Shown here piece after piece: positions 49,200 to 58,394 of a stretch of 64,000 nt of DNA. The stretch's first letter is position 1. Every line of letters begins with the position of its first letter. The notes under the pieces are model-generated. The model had not been told where the DNA came from. It saw only the letters and a list, made by a program, of their open reading frames with translations, and searched no databases. The position numbers and the translations under genes are program-made. Origin of the DNA: Pseudomonas sp. stari2 (GTDB lineage: Bacteria > Pseudomonadota > Gammaproteobacteria > Pseudomonadales > Pseudomonadaceae); assembly GCF_040760005.1 (NCBI RefSeq), contig NZ_CP099760.1, positions 4,619,501 to 4,683,500 on the forward strand. The letters are read 5' to 3'.

Positions 49200-49247
49200 T
49201 GCGAATATCCGAATTTGGATGGGATTTACAAAAATCTAGGCCGCGTA

Positions 49248-50390
49248 TCATATCCAATTTCGGTAAAACTGTACCAGCGCCGTCGCAAGATCGGCCTGCA
49301 AGGCCTGTTCCAGACACCATGCTTCGGCATTTTCCTGCAGTTCCGGCCAATATTTACGGGCCTCAAGCCAGTTCTCGCCGATAGGCTTCCCGGCACTCCA
49401 GGCCCGCCAGAGACCGTTCATCGCCTCGGCAGCTTCAGTCGAAAGACCTTTTCCATAGAGCGCGAGGAAGGCATCGAGCTTGTCCAGATGGATATCTTCG
49501 TCCTGCTGATAGATGTGCCACAGCATCGGCCGCCCCGCCCATTGCGCCCGTACGAATGAGTCTTCGCCGCGCACTGCGTTGAAATCGCAGCACCACAACA
49601 GTTGATCGTATTGATCCTGTCGGACGAACGGCAGTACCTGCACGGTCAGTGACCGATCGACATGCACTGCGCCGACCGTCAACGACTCAACGCCGAGCCA
49701 GCGTGCAACATCACCCAGAATCCGTCCCTCCGGCACCAGCAGATAAGTGGGCGTCGAGTCTGCCGCAAGCACATCCAGCCAACTGGCGAGTCCGGCATTC
49801 TCGTAGGCGAACAGCGAAATCAATTGCGTACCGGGCGCAGTAACAACTCCCAGTGTTTGCAGGAATTGTCGTTGCGCCTCGGGATCCTGCTGAAACCGCT
49901 GACGTCGCACAAGCAATCCGCTTTCACGCAACAACCCGCCAGTGCCCGCCTGGAACCCCGGGAAGAAAAAGATCTTCTGCACGGACTTGTACTTCACCGA
50001 CGGCAGACCGTGACAGCCGACCACCCAGTCTTCAGCGCTGAGATAGTCGAGGTTAATCCACAATGGCGGCGTTATCCGCTCGGCCATGGCGTCCATGTAG
50101 ACACCCGGCAACTGGCAGGCGAACGCCGCGATCACTACGTCGGCGGCGTCCGTTTCCGGCCATTCTGCCGGCCAGTGCCGGACCTCGACACCCTGCTGCC
50201 ATTGCGAGTCGAGATTGATGTCGAGTTCCGGGCAAATCCGTTCGAACGCGCGCAGGTCATCGACCCACAGCCGCACCGCCAATGCATGCTCGGCCACCAG
50301 TTGCCGGGCCAGACGCCAGGTCACCCCGATGTCGCCATAGTTGTCGACCACGGTACAAAAGATGTCCCAGCGGGTTTTCGGTTGCGGCAT
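49248..50390 (-). CDS. earP: EF-P arginine rhamnosyltransferase EarP
   Basis: The 380-residue GT-B enzyme begins WDIFCTVVDNYGDIGVTWRLARQL, the EarP hallmark with the Asp residues needed for catalysis, and has the dTDP-rhamnose-binding end FNAVRGEDSFVRAQWAGRPMLWHIYQQ. It modifies Arg32 of EF-P, the product of the next gene. The pair is one operon, earP then efp. Confidence 0.95.
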   Translation of the reverse strand: MPQPKTRWDIFCTVVDNYGDIGVTWRLARQLVAEHALAVRLWVDDLRAFERICPELDINLDSQWQQGVEVRHWPAEWPETDAADVVIAAFACQLPGVYMDAMAERITPPLWINLDYLSAEDWVVGCHGLPSVKYKSVQKIFFFPGFQAGTGGLLRESGLLVRRQRFQQDPEAQRQFLQTLGVVTAPGTQLISLFAYENAGLASWLDVLAADSTPTYLLVPEGRILGDVARWLGVESLTVGAVHVDRSLTVQVLPFVRQDQYDQLLWCCDFNAVRGEDSFVRAQWAGRPMLWHIYQQDEDIHLDKLDAFLALYGKGLSTEAAEAMNGLWRAWSAGKPIGENWLEARKYWPELQENAEAWCLEQALQADLATALVQFYRNWI

Positions 50391-50514
50391 TCAAGACTCC
50401 CGTTGGCAAAAGCGACGATTGTCCGCATAAATGTCTGCGTGCAGAAGAGCCGACGACGATTAATCTTCGTGCGACAATCGCCACTTGCCCGCAATCATCC
50501 GCCAGGAGGCAGCC

Positions 50515-50922
50515 ATGCCCTATCGCCCCAATACGCGTCGCCCCTTGCCTGTCCAGCTTAGCGCGCTGCAATTGACCGGCAGCATTGCCCTGGGCCTGTG
50601 GCTGGGTTTTCTGGCCATTGCGCTGACTTGCTGGCTCGCTTCAATACTGTTCAGCCGTCAATTGCAACCGGTGGCGGATGCAGTGCAACAACTGAGCAAG
50701 CCACCGGTGGCCACCCAGCCACAATCAGAATCCGAGCCGCAAAACCGTCTGTTCGAACAATACGAAGAAAACCTGCGCAAGAACGAACAGCAGAATCGCC
50801 TGGATCAGGCCCGCAGCAGCACGCGCAACCAGTCGAACCCGAAATGCCAGTTCTGGCTCCAGCAGGATCAGACTGCTCCGAGCGAAAAGAGCCGCGCCAA
50901 CGTCCTGCAATTCTGCGATTGA
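50515..50922 (+). CDS. Unknown single-pass membrane protein
   Basis: The 135-residue protein has one membrane segment (about residues 22-45), then a Gln-rich charged tail, with a conserved-looking Cys pair near its end (KCQFWLQQD and QFCD) that may form a disulfide in the periplasm. I do not recognise a family. An AGGAGG site precedes the ATG. The GreA/B-like gene starts two bases after its stop. Confidence 0.7.
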   Translation: MPYRPNTRRPLPVQLSALQLTGSIALGLWLGFLAIALTCWLASILFSRQLQPVADAVQQLSKPPVATQPQSESEPQNRLFEQYEENLRKNEQQNRLDQARSSTRNQSNPKCQFWLQQDQTAPSEKSRANVLQFCD

Positions 50923-50924
50923 TC

Positions 50925-51407
50925 ATGAACAAGTACGCCGTCCACCAACTGATTCTCGACAAACTGCGCGTCGACCTCGACATCGCCGAGCGCGCGGCAC
51001 AAACCGCATACGAAACCGCGACCCACGAAGAGAACATCGCTGAAAACAAGTACGACACCCTGGGGCTTGAGGCGTCGTACCTGGCGGCCGGGCAAGCGAA
51101 ACGGGTCGAGGAGATCCGCCAGGCACTGGCGGTCTGCCAGAACCTGACGCTGCGGGCCTATGACGATCAACGCGGGATTGAAATCGGTACCCTGCTCGGT
51201 CTGGAAGACGAGAAGGGTCGCGAGCAATGGCTGTTTCTGGCGCCGGATGCGGCGGGCCTGAAAGTAGACGTGGTCGGTCAGCCGGTCACCGTCATCACCC
51301 CGCGCTCGCCGCTGGGCAAAAGCCTGCTGGGCAAGTTCGAGGGTGATGAGGTGGAGATTCTGGTGGCGGGCACCCGGCAACAGTTCGCTGTCACCGAGGT
51401 GCTCTAG
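50925..51407 (+). CDS. GreA/GreB-like transcript cleavage factor family protein
   Basis: The 160-residue protein has an N-terminal helical hairpin with acidic residues at its tip (THEENIAENKYD) and a C-terminal FKBP-like domain (PDAAGLKVDVVG, TPRSPLGKSLLGKFEGDEVEI) as in GreA/GreB. The tip lacks the usual D-x-x-E layout of GDRSENAEY, so cleavage of the transcript is doubtful and another polymerase-secondary-channel role is possible. It lies two bases after a membrane protein gene. A normal greB lies at 63707. Confidence 0.78.
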   Translation: MNKYAVHQLILDKLRVDLDIAERAAQTAYETATHEENIAENKYDTLGLEASYLAAGQAKRVEEIRQALAVCQNLTLRAYDDQRGIEIGTLLGLEDEKGREQWLFLAPDAAGLKVDVVGQPVTVITPRSPLGKSLLGKFEGDEVEILVAGTRQQFAVTEVL

Positions 51408-51415
51408 ACAGGGGC

Positions 51416-52399
<984 letters not shown>

Positions 52400-52502
52400 T
52401 CAAAGCAGGTAGACGCCACGGGCATCAGCGACGGTATATAACTATATTAATGGTTTGAAGAATAAATCTAGAACTTTTTATCAAAACGCCATTATTCCCG
52501 CC

Positions 52503-53006
52503 TCAGCGATCCTCCCGACGCCGACGCTCCACCAGCGGCACCATGTAAACCGGCACCTTGGACAACTGCAGCAAGCGAGTCGCCGTGCGCCCCAACGGTG
52601 TTTCCGCCCCAACCCCGTGGCTGTGACTTCCTACGATCAGCAAATCGACGGAGAGTTTCTGTACCTGGTCGAGAATCACCTGAGACGGATCGCCCTGCAG
52701 CACACGCACCGCACGAATCCGCAGCAGATCCTGTTCGCCTTCGTCCCCCAGTTCCTCGCGAAAACTATCCAGCACCCGCTGCTCGATATTGGCGATGACA
52801 GTTTTCAGACCCTGACTGTGAAATTCGTTCAACGCCTGCTCGTCGAGATAGCTCTGCAACACAGACTCGGCAAACAGCCCCATGGGCTCCACCGCGTGCA
52901 CCACATACAAGTCGGCATTGAAGATTCGCGCCATCGCCAGGGCATGCTGCATCACTAACGGTGCGTACAGACCGAGGTCAGTGGCATACAGCATCGAACG
53001 AATCAT
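52503..53006 (-). CDS. Universal stress protein
   Basis: The 167-residue protein has one UspA domain with the ATP-binding end LLIVGSHSHGVGAETPLGRTATRLL. The start ATG 53006 is preceded by AGGAGG. It is 112 bases upstream of cysB on the same strand. The function is not known beyond stress survival. Confidence 0.88.
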   Translation of the reverse strand: MIRSMLYATDLGLYAPLVMQHALAMARIFNADLYVVHAVEPMGLFAESVLQSYLDEQALNEFHSQGLKTVIANIEQRVLDSFREELGDEGEQDLLRIRAVRVLQGDPSQVILDQVQKLSVDLLIVGSHSHGVGAETPLGRTATRLLQLSKVPVYMVPLVERRRREDR

Positions 53007-53104
53007 ATGACCTCCTCGCAAGCCAACATGGCGGAGATTTGATTCAGCTTAGCAGTGCCTTGGCGAGTACGACGTGCGACGCAACGTCTTGAACCACGAG
53101 GGCT

Positions 53105-54010
53105 TTAGACCGCCGGTTCGTTGCTGATGCCGTGGGGGACATGGCCGGTGGCAACCACCTCCCGGGCCAGCTCGCAGTGACCGGCCTGATCGTCGAAAAA
53201 CACGTCCGCAGCGAACGCTTCGAGGAACGCCGATTTGGTCAGTCCGCCCAGAAACAGCGACTCGTCCAGACGGATGTCCCACTCACGCAAGGTACGGATT
53301 ACCCGCTCGTGAGCCGGTGCCGAACGCGCGGTGACCAGTGCGGTGCGGATCGGGCAGTTATCGTCCGGGAACTCACGCTGCAATAGATTGAGCGCTGCGA
53401 GGAAGCCCTTGAACGGCCCGCCACGCAATGGCTCGCGAGCGGATTCGCGCTCCTTGGCCTGAAAGGCTTCGAGGCCTCCGGACTGATAAACCCGCTCCGA
53501 CTCGTCGGAAAACAGCACCGCGTCGCCGTCGAAGGCAATGCGCAATTCATCGCTGGCCGCACGGCTGGCGCCACCGGAAAGGATGGTCGCCGCCGCAAAG
53601 CCGTTGTCCAGCGCCGAGCGCACGTCTTCGGCGTGGGTGGAAAGAAACAGGTCGCAACCGAACGCCTTCAGATAAGGATAAGGACTGCGCCCGCCGACGA
53701 ACGCTGCGCGGGAAATCGCCAGACCATAATGGTCAATTGAGTTGAACACCCGCAGGCCGGTGTCGGCACTGTTGCGCGACACCAGAATCACCTCGACCCG
53801 GGCACGGCCGAGGCGGCTGTTGAGGTTGAGCAGTTTTTCCACCAGCGGAAAGGCATCGCCCGGCGCGAGGATTTCGTCTTCGTGCTCGATCTGATATTGC
53901 CGATAGGCTTCGACACCGCTCGACAGATATACCTTGTGACTCTCGCTCAGGTCGAACAGGGCACGGGACGAAATCGCCAGCACCAGTTTGTCATCGATGT
54001 TCTTGGCCAT
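53105..54010 (-). CDS. 5'-nucleotidase (cytosolic NT5C1-type)
   Basis: The 301-residue protein matches the 5-nucleotidase family PF06189: ALVTARSAPAHERVIRTL, LFLGGLTKSAFLEAFAADVFFDDQ, and the FDGDAVLFSDESE motif. HAD-type Asp residues are present. It hydrolyses nucleoside monophosphates in the cytosol. GGGGGAAGG precedes the ATG. It stands just downstream of the ketopantoate-reductase-like gene. Confidence 0.87.
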   Translation of the reverse strand: MAKNIDDKLVLAISSRALFDLSESHKVYLSSGVEAYRQYQIEHEDEILAPGDAFPLVEKLLNLNSRLGRARVEVILVSRNSADTGLRVFNSIDHYGLAISRAAFVGGRSPYPYLKAFGCDLFLSTHAEDVRSALDNGFAAATILSGGASRAASDELRIAFDGDAVLFSDESERVYQSGGLEAFQAKERESAREPLRGGPFKGFLAALNLLQREFPDDNCPIRTALVTARSAPAHERVIRTLREWDIRLDESLFLGGLTKSAFLEAFAADVFFDDQAGHCELAREVVATGHVPHGISNEPAV

Positions 54011-54042
54011 GCCTTCCCCCCAAATCCCCTCAAGAAACCGAC

Positions 54043-54996
54043 TCAGGTGTTACGCCGGTCGATGAAACGCAAACTGCGGTACAACGCTTCGATGCGCGGC
54101 AGCTCGCAACCTGCCGCTTTTGCCGCCGCCAAGGGTCGAGCGTAGATGGCATCCAGCTCCAGCGGTCGCTTGTGCAGAAAATCGTGGTACATGCTCGGCC
54201 AATAGTCGGGCATTTTCTCGGTCATCATGAACAGGTACCCGGCATAACCGGGCGGCATGTCATGACCGCAGGCCTTGGCGCCCTGCACCACTTCGGCCAT
54301 CAACGCCTGAATCAGAATGCGGCTGTCGGCATCGGCCATCAGCGGCGTGGTGCTCGCGCCGAGCAGCACCGATAGACCGTTGTAGGGAATGTTCCAGACC
54401 AGTTTCTGCCAACGCGCCTGATGCAGGTTCGGCATTGCCTGTGAATCGATGCCCGCAGTGCGGAACAGACCGACGCCCTCCTCGACGATCGCCATGCGCG
54501 CCGCATCATCGGCTGCCGGGCCACTGTGATAACCGACGTTGACTGCCCCCAGCGCTTGGTGGGTGATATGGCCCGGGCCTTCCCGGTGAACGCAGATCAG
54601 GCACAAGCCACCCAGCAAGTGCAGCGAATCGGGCAGCAACGCCCGCAAACCGTCTTCGACGTCCAGGCCGTTCTGCAGCACCAGCACTTTCGCGTCGGGT
54701 TTCGCCGCCTGAATGATCGACGGCGCCAGCCCGGCATTGCTGGTGGTCTTGGCGCCGACCAGCAACCAGTCACAGGGCGGCATGTCTTCTGCCGATGAAT
54801 AAGCCTGCACCGGATTCAGCGTCAGCGTGCCGTGAACCGCACTGTCCACCTGCAAACCACGCTCGGCGACGGCGGAAAACTCGCTGCGAAGCAGAAAATG
54901 CACATCGAACCCGGCCCGGGCCAGCATCAAGCCGTAGAACCCTCCGATAGCGCCGGTGCCGATAATCCCCACGACCGGTTTATTCACTGCTCCCAT
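54043..54996 (-). CDS. 2-dehydropantoate 2-reductase family protein
   Basis: The 317-residue protein has the NADPH-binding GIIGTGAIGGFYGLMLARAG at about residues 10-29 and the ApbA/PanE C-terminal domain with WQKLVWNIPYNGLS (Lys and Asn of the active site) . It may reduce ketopantoate, but several paralogues exist in pseudomonads, so it may act on another 2-oxo acid. GAGGAG precedes ATG 54996, which overlaps the stop of the thioredoxin-like gene upstream (TGATG). Confidence 0.85.
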   Translation of the reverse strand: MGAVNKPVVGIIGTGAIGGFYGLMLARAGFDVHFLLRSEFSAVAERGLQVDSAVHGTLTLNPVQAYSSAEDMPPCDWLLVGAKTTSNAGLAPSIIQAAKPDAKVLVLQNGLDVEDGLRALLPDSLHLLGGLCLICVHREGPGHITHQALGAVNVGYHSGPAADDAARMAIVEEGVGLFRTAGIDSQAMPNLHQARWQKLVWNIPYNGLSVLLGASTTPLMADADSRILIQALMAEVVQGAKACGHDMPPGYAGYLFMMTEKMPDYWPSMYHDFLHKRPLELDAIYARPLAAAKAAGCELPRIEALYRSLRFIDRRNT

Positions 54997-55382
54997 CACG
55001 GCAACTCCTCTGCAATTCGACCCAGCACCTGGGCCACGGCTGCGTTCAGCTCCGTGGCGTTCAAGCGCGTATGTACTGCCCCAAAGAACTCGCCGTCGCG
55101 CACCACAAACAACGCCGGCAAATGAAAGACCTGATAACGCTCGACCAGCCCGCCGTTGTTGCCAGCGTCGATCCAGCACACGCGATCGACTGCCAGATTC
55201 AGCCCCGGCAACACCTCGCGGGCATAACGGCAACGGGTGCAGCCGGCACTGGTGAAGATCACCAGCGAAACGCCGCTCATCGCCAGCAGCCGTTGGTCGG
55301 CGTCGAAATCGGTCAGTTCAGATTCGAACACTATACTGGGGGAAACAATGTCAGATGGCCGACACAGGGAGTCTGTGCTCAT
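54996..55382 (-). CDS. Thioredoxin-fold protein
   Basis: The protein (128 aa from ATG 55382) has SAGCTRCRYAREVLPG, a CxxC after the first strand, and the cis-Pro stretch FHLPALFVV. It should be a cytosolic disulfide reductase. The ATG at 55382 overlaps the PilZ gene head-on, so GTG 55331 (111 aa) may be the real start; neither has a close ribosome site. It is first in a unit with the reductase gene. Confidence 0.78.
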   Translation of the reverse strand: MSTDSLCRPSDIVSPSIVFESELTDFDADQRLLAMSGVSLVIFTSAGCTRCRYAREVLPGLNLAVDRVCWIDAGNNGGLVERYQVFHLPALFVVRDGEFFGAVHTRLNATELNAAVAQVLGRIAEELP

Positions 55383-55809
55383 GGGACGGTTTATTCCTCA
55401 TCCGGATGATGTGCCCGTCGAATTAACGTTGCTCAAACCTGAGTGTATTTCGCGGCAACAGCTGCACACTATCAGCCTCGGCGGCATCGCTTGCAATTAC
55501 CACCGTGCCTGGCGCCATGGCACCGCGCTGCAAGTGCGCATGCCCACACTCAATGCCGACTTCGCCTATCCGGGCTATGTAGCCTGGTGCCTGCGCCGTA
55601 AAAAAGGCTATCTGGTGGGCATTGCGTTCACCGATGAGCAGACACTGTTCAGCGCGCGAATGGGTGAGCAGGTGTGTCAGATCGAGCGTTATTGCCGGAT
55701 CAATGATGCCCACGATGACCTGCAGGATATCCAGGCGCGAGCGCTGCAATGGGTCGAGCAGCACGCCGAAGAGTTCTCCCACGACAGCGTTCGCAAGGCA
55801 TTTGCGTAA
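55348..55809 (+). CDS. PilZ-domain c-di-GMP receptor
   Basis: The protein (153 aa from ATG 55348, 142 from ATG 55381) has a PilZ-type fold with RHRE at the start and SLGGIAC as the D/NxSxxG-like motif, here beginning TISLGG, and a tail of about 50 helical residues. If the RHRE/TISLGG residues bind c-di-GMP, the start at 55348 is needed because it supplies RHRE. GGGGGAAAC precedes 55348. It may link the EAL and HD-GYP enzymes of this window to an effector (inference). Confidence 0.75.
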   Translation: MSDGRHRESVLMGRFIPHPDDVPVELTLLKPECISRQQLHTISLGGIACNYHRAWRHGTALQVRMPTLNADFAYPGYVAWCLRRKKGYLVGIAFTDEQTLFSARMGEQVCQIERYCRINDAHDDLQDIQARALQWVEQHAEEFSHDSVRKAFA

Positions 55810-55954
55810 CCAGAGCTGGACTGAACAGTGACTTGCCCATTGTCTAGCAGGCGTCTAACGCGATAAGGTTCCGCTCCCCGACGCGCTTAAATCTGCTGTG
55901 CTCCGCCGCGCGGGGATCGCTGGCGGCCGGCACCCGTGACCTGACGAGTAAACG

Positions 55955-57031
55955 ATGGCTGATTTACCGATCAACGACCTGAACGTCGCCTCCAACGAGA
56001 CCCTGATCACTCCCGATCAGCTCAAGCGTGATATCCCTCTGAGCGACGCTGCCCTGCGCACCGTCACCAAGGGTCGCGAAGTCATCCGCAACATTCTCGA
56101 TGGCACCGACCACCGTTTGTTCGTGGTCATCGGGCCCTGCTCGATCCACGACATCAAGGCTGCCCACGAATACGCCGATCGCCTGAAAGTGCTGGCGGCG
56201 GAAGTGTCGGACACCTTGTATCTGGTCATGCGCGTGTACTTCGAAAAACCGCGGACCACTGTCGGCTGGAAAGGCCTGATCAACGACCCGTACCTGGATG
56301 ACTCGTTCAAGATCCAGGACGGTCTGCACATCGGTCGCCAGTTGCTGCTGGACCTGGCCGAGAAAGGCCTGCCAACCGCCACCGAAGCCCTCGACCCGAT
56401 TTCCCCGCAGTATCTGCAGGACCTGATCAGTTGGTCGGCCATCGGCGCACGGACCACCGAATCCCAGACCCACCGCGAAATGGCTTCCGGCCTGTCCTCG
56501 GCGGTCGGTTTCAAGAACGGCACCGACGGCGGCCTGACTGTGGCAATCAACGCCTTGCAGTCGGTTTCCAGCCCGCACCGTTTCCTGGGCATCAACCAGG
56601 AAGGTGGCGTGTCGATCGTCACCACCAAGGGCAACGCCTACGGTCATGTGGTACTGCGCGGCGGCAATGGCAAGCCGAACTACGATTCGGTCAGCGTCGC
56701 CCTGTGCGAACAGGCGCTGAACAAGGCGAAGATCAAGCCGAACATCATGGTCGATTGCAGCCACGCCAACTCCAACAAGGATCCGGCCCTGCAACCACTG
56801 GTGATGGAGAACGTCGCCAACCAGATCCTCGAAGGCAACCAGTCGATCATCGGTCTGATGGTCGAGAGCCACCTGAACTGGGGTTGCCAGGCGATTCCGA
56901 AAGACCTCGCCGACCTGCAATACGGCGTCTCGATCACCGATGCCTGCATCGACTGGTCGGCCACCGAAAACACCCTTCGCAGCATGCACGCCAAGCTCAA
57001 GGATGTACTGCCGAAACGTCAGCGCGGCTGA
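55955..57031 (+). CDS. DAHP synthase, class I (AroF/AroG type)
   Basis: The 358-residue enzyme has LFVVIGPCSIHD at residue 51, KPRTTVGWKGLINDP, and the metal site DCSHANS and EGNQS. It is of the AroFGH family, feedback-inhibited by an aromatic amino acid; whether Tyr, Phe or Trp is not clear to me. It has its own terminator. A class II enzyme is encoded 15 kb away. Confidence 0.94.
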   Translation: MADLPINDLNVASNETLITPDQLKRDIPLSDAALRTVTKGREVIRNILDGTDHRLFVVIGPCSIHDIKAAHEYADRLKVLAAEVSDTLYLVMRVYFEKPRTTVGWKGLINDPYLDDSFKIQDGLHIGRQLLLDLAEKGLPTATEALDPISPQYLQDLISWSAIGARTTESQTHREMASGLSSAVGFKNGTDGGLTVAINALQSVSSPHRFLGINQEGGVSIVTTKGNAYGHVVLRGGNGKPNYDSVSVALCEQALNKAKIKPNIMVDCSHANSNKDPALQPLVMENVANQILEGNQSIIGLMVESHLNWGCQAIPKDLADLQYGVSITDACIDWSATENTLRSMHAKLKDVLPKRQRG

Positions 57032-57051
57032 CAGCCGTTTCGCAGGCATAA

Positions 57052-57080
57052 AAAAACGCCGGGGATTGCCCGGCGTTTTT
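57052..57080. terminator. Bidirectional terminator after DAHP synthase
   Basis: A 12-base stem (57052-57063 with 57069-57080) with a five-base loop has A- and T-runs at its ends. It lies between two convergent genes. Confidence 0.9.
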
Positions 57081-57101
57081 GTGTGTGTGGTGTGAGGTCA
57101 G

Positions 57102-57383
57102 TCAGATCTTGGCGGTGCGCCGCTGATGACGCTCCATGTAGCGCTCCACGTAGGAGCACGACGGGATGACCGTGTAGCCCATTTCATCGGCGTACTGCAG
57201 CGCCCGCTCGGTCAGAGCTGCCGCGATACCTCGGCCACGCAATGCGTTGGGCACGAAGGTGCGGTAGATATCCAGGGTCTGTTTCCCCAGATCCATATAG
57301 GTCAGGTAGGCACGATGACCGTCCACATTGGTCTCGAACTGATGACCAGCCTGGTCATGGTGGATGGACAACGCCTCGCTCAT
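57102..57383 (-). CDS. Small GNAT-family acetyltransferase
   Basis: The 93-residue protein is of the short Gcn5-related type (YjdJ-like): TFVPNALRGRGIAAALTERALQYADEMG carries the acetyl-CoA-binding R/G-x-x-G/A stretch. The CxY end (IPSCSYVERYMERH) is typical. Substrate unknown. GAGGAG precedes ATG 57383. Confidence 0.87.
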   Translation of the reverse strand: MSEALSIHHDQAGHQFETNVDGHRAYLTYMDLGKQTLDIYRTFVPNALRGRGIAAALTERALQYADEMGYTVIPSCSYVERYMERHQRRTAKI

Positions 57384-58019
57384 CACTACTCCTCGCGGGT
57401 CTTTGATTCGACCCCTACCTTACCGATGTTTTCCCGGCGAAGGAACATCTACGCCACCCTGTGCCTGATGGACACCGAGAAGAACTGCACCGTTCTCGTG
57501 CAACCCGAGCACGTATCAAATAGTAGGCACCAATGACGAAAATGCTCAAGGCACGCTCGTCATCATGCTGATTGATGGGGCAGTTCCGGTGGACTCAGGT
57601 TCGGCTCGGGAGACGCTCGTCCCGAACCGAAAGGCTGAACATCGCCGGATGTTGAGACTTAAGACGTGCCCGTTTTTTTAAAGTCACCTGAACATGGACA
57701 AAGATAGGTGAGACGCTGCACAAAATCGCAACAAAAGTGTGGACGAATCCATATAGACAGACTCTAGCCACTACCTGCAAAACAGCACTGGACGACGGGA
57801 ACTTTTTCTCATTAACTCGCTCAGCTCGGGCCTTGCAGCTGAATATTTTTTATACAATCCAGTTAAAAGTTGCTCGAAAAAGAATCAACGCCTACAATTT
57901 TTTTTGCTTCTTGCCTTACGTCAGTTTACTTACTACAAGTAATGGGTAGTATGTACGCCGGCTATTTCCTCAATCGGAGGAGACAGCCACTTAATTGAAA
58001 GTCCTTGAAGGGGAACACG
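57384..58019. promoter_or_regulatory. Long AT-rich region before oprI
   Basis: These 636 bases hold no supported gene. At 57600-57631 a 12-base stem with one mismatch closes an eight-base loop; ACGCTCGT occurs both in that loop region and at 57553. From 57660 it is very AT-rich. The oprI promoter is at its right end. A small RNA is possible but not shown. Confidence 0.45.
57870..57898 (+). promoter_or_regulatory. oprI promoter
   Basis: TTGCTC at 57870-57875 and TACAAT at 57893-57898 are 17 bases apart, about 120 bases before oprI, which gives a leader of about 115 nucleotides. The AT-rich sequence on its upstream side could act as an UP element for this very highly expressed gene. Confidence 0.55.
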
Positions 58020-58271
58020 ATGAACAACGTTCTGAAATTCTCTGCTCTGGCTCTGGCCGCAGTTCTGGCTACCGGTTGCAGCAGCGCATCGAAAGAAACC
58101 GAAGCACGTCTGACCGCTACTGAAGACGCAGCTGCTCGCTCCCAGGCTCGTGCAGACGAAGCTTACCGTAAAGCTGATGAAGCTCTGGCTGCTGCTCAAA
58201 AAGCACAACAGACTGCTGACGAAGCTAACGAGCGTGCTCTGCGCATGCTGGAAAAAGCTAGCCGCAAGTAA
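58020..58271 (+). CDS. oprI: Major outer membrane lipoprotein OprI
   Basis: The 83-residue precursor has the lipobox LATGCSS (Cys at residue 20) and a heptad coiled coil rich in Ala ([20 protein letters not shown]) ending in ASRK, where the last Lys links to peptidoglycan. It is the pseudomonad counterpart of Braun lipoprotein. Codon use is of a highly expressed gene (GCT and CGT are common, unlike its neighbours). It has its own promoter and terminator. Confidence 0.97.
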   Translation: MNNVLKFSALALAAVLATGCSSASKETEARLTATEDAAARSQARADEAYRKADEALAAAQKAQQTADEANERALRMLEKASRK

Positions 58272-58292
58272 TAGTCCTTCGGGATTGTTATC

Positions 58293-58326
58293 AAGCCGAC
58301 CCGTTTTTCGGGTCGGCTTTTTTTTG
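58293..58326 (+). terminator. oprI terminator
   Basis: An 11-base GC-rich stem (58293-58303 with 58309-58319) with a T5 loop runs into a long T tract. Confidence 0.93.
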
Positions 58327-58352
58327 CCTGAAATTTTCTTCATGCAATAAAA

Positions 58353-58382
58353 AACCCGCCGATGCGAAGACATCGGCGGGTT
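58353..58382 (-). terminator. Terminator of the L,D-transpeptidase gene
   Basis: A 12-base stem (58353-58364 with 58371-58382) with a six-base loop; on the minus strand it runs into a T tract. Confidence 0.9.
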
Positions 58383-58394
58383 CTTTTTATCGGC

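Noticed and set aside
57657..57684. Terminator for a small RNA before oprI
   Set aside because: There is a T-run after GTGCCCG, but no stem directly before it; the GACTT/AAGTC ends pair only weakly.
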